The translations under genes and the position numbers were made by a program. Below the pieces are notes generated by a model, which did not search any database, was not told the origin of the DNA, and saw only the letters and a list, made by a program, of their open reading frames with translations. A stretch of 17,806 bases of DNA from UBA2022 sp964621555 (lineage in GTDB: Bacteria; Patescibacteriota; Dojkabacteria; SC72), in the NCBI GenBank assembly GCA_964621555.1, contig CAZUOO010000016.1, forward strand, positions 1 to 17,806, in the 5' to 3' direction. Positions 14,785 through 17,806 of the stretch are shown piece by piece. Numbering within the stretch: the stretch's first letter is position 1; every line of letters starts with the position of its first letter.

Positions 14785-15267
14785 CTAAATATATTTATTT
14801 AACTCTTCTAGAAACTCATCTCTACCCATTTTTATAAGTTCTCGATCGTTTCCAATTCTAGTATCTGTAATTTCTTTACCAAACCACTCAAATGGGAGAA
14901 ATGAGCTTGCTTCTTCAATCGTTCTGAACTCTACTTCTGCCCTTAACAAACCTTTGTAATCGCCTAAATACTGCTTAATTGTAATATCAGGATCAGAGTT
15001 GTACAGATATGAATAACGAGAGATAGAGGCAATTGAGAGCTTCACCAAAGCATCATATTCCCCTCTTGTTATGACAATCTTATAACTTTCTCTAGAGAGA
15101 GAGTCTTTTCGAGACTTTCTCTCAAATTCATATACTCCCCCCTTATTTTGTATTCTGATCTCATTACCGCCTTGGTTATAAAGGAAGTGCCTTTCATACT
15201 CAACCCTCTCAAGAGTACTTAACTCAATCTCACTACCTTTTATCAACCACTTTCTCTCTATCTCCAT
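14785..15267 (-). CDS. CYTH-domain protein (triphosphate tunnel enzyme family)
   Basis: The 160 residues begin MEIERKWLI, the ExExK signature that opens CYTH proteins. Further charged strand motifs follow: EIRIQNKGGVYEFERKSR, RESYKIVI, DITIKQYLGDYKGLLRAEVEF and DTRIGNDRELI near the C-terminus. The pattern of alternating acidic and basic residues lining a beta tunnel is typical. Family members are inorganic triphosphatases, thiamine-triphosphatases or class IV adenylate cyclases; which applies here cannot be told, though a small bacterial single-domain protein is most often a triphosphatase. It lies between rny and ymdB with gaps of 11 and 12 bases, so it is surely co-transcribed with two enzymes of RNA and cyclic-nucleotide turnover. 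Confidence 0.85.
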   Translation of the reverse strand: MEIERKWLIKGSEIELSTLERVEYERHFLYNQGGNEIRIQNKGGVYEFERKSRKDSLSRESYKIVITRGEYDALVKLSIASISRYSYLYNSDPDITIKQYLGDYKGLLRAEVEFRTIEEASSFLPFEWFGKEITDTRIGNDRELIKMGRDEFLEELNKYI

Positions 15268-15278
15268 ATCTTCAATTG

Positions 15279-16799
15279 TTATCTAGCTATTTCAACTGCT
15301 CTTGCTTCTCTAATTACAGAGACTTCAATATTACCTGGGTAGTTCTGAGTCTTCTGAATCTGATCTACAATCTTCTTAGCCATTACCTTGATCTCACTAT
15401 CATTGGTAGTATTAGGATCAACAATGATTCTTAACTCTCTTCCTGCTCTTACAGCGTATACCTCGTTAATCTTCTGACCACCGATTTCTTTTGCTACGTT
15501 CTCGAGAGCTTCGATTCTCTTAATATACTGCTCATAGCTATCTTTTCTTGCTCCTGGTCGTGCTCCTGAGATTGCGTCTGCAATATGAACTATCAATGCC
15601 TCTACTGACTGTGGTTCAATATCTAGGTGATGAGCTTCAATTGCATTAACAAGCTTATCGTCCAGACCATACTTTCTAGCTACCTGACCAGATATATGAT
15701 GGTGAGGAAGGTCTAGTTTATGACTGAGAATCTTTCCCACGTCATGCAGGAGACATGCCTTTTTAACTAAATCTACATCTGCCTTTAACTCTGCCGCCAA
15801 TGCAGCTCCAATTCTAATAACCTCAATGGTGTGTGACATGAGAGTCTGACCGTAACTGGTTCTATATTTCATCTTACCTATGAGTTTCAACAATCCAATA
15901 TCTAAACCTGGCCATCCTGCCTCTTCAGCTAATACCTGACCGTTCTTTTTTATTTCCTGTGCAATTTCATTCTTAGCCTTTCTAATTGCCTCTTCAATTG
16001 ACCCAGGGTGAATTCTTCCATCACCTACCAATTTTGATAGTGCAACTTTAGCAATCTCTCTTCGAAGAGAATCAAAGGATGATAGTCCAATTGTGGTTGG
16101 AGAGTCATCAACGATTACATCTACTCCTGTGGCTTTCTCAAACGCACGAATATTTCTTCCTTCCTTACCGATTATTCTTCCCTTAACCTTATCATCCTCA
16201 ATCTTAACAGAGGTGGTAGTTGTTTCACCTACATAATCTGTTTCAACTTTCTGCATTGCCTCAACTAGAATATGCTTAGCTCTTTCATCTGATATTTCTT
16301 CAGCTTTCTTTTCAGCCTTTCGAATTAATTGAGCCTCATAGTCAGCCATATCGGCCTCTACTTCCTGCATTAGCTTCTTCTTAGCTTCCTCCCTAGTTAG
16401 GCTAGAGATCTTTTCTAGTTCAGTTTTAAGCTTAGCTCGGGTAGTTTCAACTCCCTTTTGCATATTTTTTAGTTCTTGAGTTCCCTTTTCTAGATCTTCA
16501 CTCTTCTCATCCAACATCTTAGCTCTTCCATTTAACTTTCTCTCTCTTTCGATTAGGAGTTCTTCCTGATCCATCATTTCCTTCCTAACCTTTCTCATTC
16601 TATCTTCTGTTTCTCTTCTAGCTCTATCTACCTCGTCATTTACCTGCGTCATTTTTTCTGCAATCTTCTTATTTGCAGTTTCTAATATAACTTCCTCAGG
16701 GATATCTTTAACAGCGACCCACTTATTTACATACTTTATATATGAGTATGTTCCTCCCGCAGCGGCTAATCCTGCGATTAAAGCAATTATAGCTTCCAT
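15279..16799 (-). CDS. rny: Ribonuclease Y
   Basis: RNase Y is a membrane-bound endoribonuclease that starts mRNA decay in many bacteria lacking RNase E. The 506 residues show an N-terminal membrane helix (about 1-24), a long charged coiled coil (about 35-190), a KH RNA-binding domain with GRIIGKEGRNIRAFE (207-221), and an HD domain with SHTIEVIRIGAALA (322-335), the catalytic LHDVGK (351-356, H352/D353), and the downstream AHHLD and HIADAISGARPGARK segments. A C-terminal region ending ARAVEIAR completes the family length (about 510-520). It is the first gene of the rny-CYTH-ymdB operon. The ATG has no evident Shine-Dalgarno sequence. Confidence 0.97.
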   Translation of the reverse strand: MEAIIALIAGLAAAGGTYSYIKYVNKWVAVKDIPEEVILETANKKIAEKMTQVNDEVDRARRETEDRMRKVRKEMMDQEELLIERERKLNGRAKMLDEKSEDLEKGTQELKNMQKGVETTRAKLKTELEKISSLTREEAKKKLMQEVEADMADYEAQLIRKAEKKAEEISDERAKHILVEAMQKVETDYVGETTTTSVKIEDDKVKGRIIGKEGRNIRAFEKATGVDVIVDDSPTTIGLSSFDSLRREIAKVALSKLVGDGRIHPGSIEEAIRKAKNEIAQEIKKNGQVLAEEAGWPGLDIGLLKLIGKMKYRTSYGQTLMSHTIEVIRIGAALAAELKADVDLVKKACLLHDVGKILSHKLDLPHHHISGQVARKYGLDDKLVNAIEAHHLDIEPQSVEALIVHIADAISGARPGARKDSYEQYIKRIEALENVAKEIGGQKINEVYAVRAGRELRIIVDPNTTNDSEIKVMAKKIVDQIQKTQNYPGNIEVSVIREARAVEIAR

Positions 16800-17053
16800 A
16801 GTATTTACTACTAAATTAAACTAGCATGCTGAAGTATTTATTGATATGACGTATGTATATGTGAAGAGTCACCAGGGATTAATTTCCTAGCTTTTCTCCG
16901 TGTTTTAGACTTTTATTTGGATCTAATACAAACATATATAATTTCAGATTGTCTCTGTTTATCAAAATTTTTAATACTTAACAGCAAATATAAATATACT
17001 ACTATATTTATGAGTTAATCATATCATTAATAGGGGGAGAGGGCAATAAATAA
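16800..17053. other. Intergenic region upstream of rny
   Basis: This 254-base AT-rich stretch separates the small unknown gene from rny. It should hold the rny promoter, but several weak candidates exist and none is convincing. No tRNA, riboswitch signature or long hairpin was recognised. A C-rich block CCCTCTCCCCC (minus strand, about 17031-17043) lies just after the stop of the upstream gene. Confidence 0.5.
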
Positions 17054-17428
17054 TCAACCGACTGATATAAAAAGATAGGCATTTCCATCACCCATAAACA
17101 AGTACGTAGTTTCATCAGTAGTATCATCTGTGAGTTCAGCCATAACATAATTCCCATCTGCAAAGGGTTGTACTGCACTATGACCACGAGGCGATAGTAC
17201 ACCATCTTTCAAATCAATATAGCTATATTTATCTGCAGATAAAAATCCAGCATCAGAAACAGTACCAACCCTGAATACAGAGTGCCTATCCATACTATGT
17301 ATCATCTCAATGGCCTTATCAGCAGTAATACATTGCTGAGACTTTTCATTCCATCCTCCAGTCCAACTCTCTTTAAAATGTTGAATCATAGCCCCCACCG
17401 CTTCCGGGAATTTATATGGTTCTGCCAT
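17054..17428 (-). CDS. Unrecognised small protein, paralogue A
   Basis: I do not recognise the family of this acidic, soluble 124-residue protein. It has no signal peptide or membrane helix. Visible segments are an N-terminal helix (about 8-20), a WTGGWNEKS turn, an ADKAIEMIHSM helix (35-46), and a beta-rich C-terminal half with PFADGNYVMAEL and TTYLFMGDGNAYLFIS. It aligns along its length with the adjacent gene at 17471-17806, sharing a W...S.Q block, PF.DG.Y, and a terminal G(D/N)xxxxFI strand, so the two arose by duplication. The gene starts 42 bases after its paralogue. A -10-like TATATT (17436-17441) is seven bases before the ATG, and no Shine-Dalgarno sequence is visible. Confidence 0.7.
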   Translation of the reverse strand: MAEPYKFPEAVGAMIQHFKESWTGGWNEKSQQCITADKAIEMIHSMDRHSVFRVGTVSDAGFLSADKYSYIDLKDGVLSPRGHSAVQPFADGNYVMAELTDDTTDETTYLFMGDGNAYLFISVG

Positions 17429-17470
17429 ACTAAGTAATATAGTTAATTTAAATTAGTAATCATCCTTCTA

Positions 17471-17806
17471 TTACTCGTTAATAAAGACTACAAAATCTCC
17501 ATTCTTACCCACAATGAGATGCGCATCTCTACCGCTACCTTTACCCAATTGCATATATATATACTCACCGTCATCAAATGGGCTAACAATAGGCTCACCA
17601 TACAAACACAAATTACTATCCAAAACGGTAATATTAACACTAATTGGGTCAACTAGAGTTCCCCCTTGGGAGTAATTGAACTCAAGACTAGCATCTAGTG
17701 ACTCTCCTATAATGTTTTTTACACCAATATCATCCGCACGTTGGGTTGAATGGGTAGTCCAATCGGGTCCATATTCCATCATAAATGAGTTTAAAGCTTT
17801 TCCAAT
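17471..17806 (-). CDS. Unrecognised small protein, paralogue B (5' end outside the window)
   Basis: The frame is open up to the window edge. An ATG at 17780-17782 would give 103 residues, but the eight codons upstream encode IGKALNSF, which together with MMEYGPDW align without gaps to VGAMIQHFKESWTGGW of paralogue A. The true start is therefore beyond base 17806 and about ten residues are missing. The visible part has a probable N-terminal helix, then mostly beta strands: SLEFNYSQGG, ISVNITVLD, SPFDDGEYIYMQL and GKNGDFVVFINE. It is acidic, without membrane segments. Function is unknown. Confidence 0.72.
   Translation of the reverse strand: MGKALNSFMMEYGPDWTTHSTQRADDIGVKNIIGESLDASLEFNYSQGGTLVDPISVNITVLDSNLCLYGEPIVSPFDDGEYIYMQLGKGSGRDAHLIVGKNGDFVVFINE

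Noticed and set aside
17008..17205. Minus-strand 65-residue frame overlapping paralogue A
   Set aside because: Out-of-frame shadow of the supported gene, without a ribosome binding site or recognisable motif.
1..17806. Defence island, prophage or CRISPR system
   Set aside because: No nuclease, integrase, transposase, toxin-antitoxin pair or regularly spaced repeat array was seen; the genes are mostly housekeeping.

Overview
The window is AT-rich bacterial chromosome with dense, mostly single-exon housekeeping genes. Short intergenic gaps, small compact versions of core proteins, a homodimer-type glycyl-tRNA synthetase, RNase Y, paired Gre factors, a CAP-domain surface protein with C-terminal membrane anchors, and a T-box leader suggest a small-genome Gram-positive-like lineage. 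My best guess is Candidate Phyla Radiation (Patescibacteria), but nothing here proves it. The standard genetic code fits: TAA, TAG and TGA all serve as stops. No phage, transposon, CRISPR array or rRNA was seen.

Left edge (1-1258): a T-box riboswitch leader reads leftward out of the window, with a complete antiterminator at 18-49, so it probably controls an aminoacyl-tRNA synthetase or amino-acid gene just outside. Next to it are two overlapping minus-strand genes for membrane proteins (a PspC/LiaF-like fusion and a stand-alone LiaF-like protein), probably an envelope-stress module. The glycyl-tRNA synthetase gene (1259-2554, plus) is preceded by a 20-codon upstream ORF that has the only good ribosome binding site there.

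Minus-strand block (8864 to 2588): tRNA-Glu(CUC), two tandem colinear ABC exporter half-transporters, trmD, a Gre-family protein with a rebuilt coiled-coil tip, and a peptidase-M49-like protein whose HExxH motif reads HExxE.

Middle (8895-12412): greA (plus) has a near-consensus promoter. It converges with a three-gene minus-strand operon: CAP-domain/Ig-like surface protein, polytopic membrane protein of unknown function, and an amino-acid-kinase-family enzyme, probably UMP kinase. This operon is divergent from a YibE/F-family membrane protein, and the two predicted promoters share one palindromic -35 element.

Right (13486-17806): HU with a strong promoter, ribosome binding site and terminator; then an operon rny - CYTH-domain protein - ymdB, linking two RNA/phosphodiester enzymes that are also neighbours in Firmicutes. 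Finally come two tandem, diverged paralogues of an unrecognised small protein; the second runs off the window edge.

No obviously new multi-gene system stands out. The most interesting items are the T-box leader, the altered M49-like protein, the altered Gre paralogue, the upstream ORF before the glycyl-tRNA synthetase gene, and the unknown small paralogue pair.
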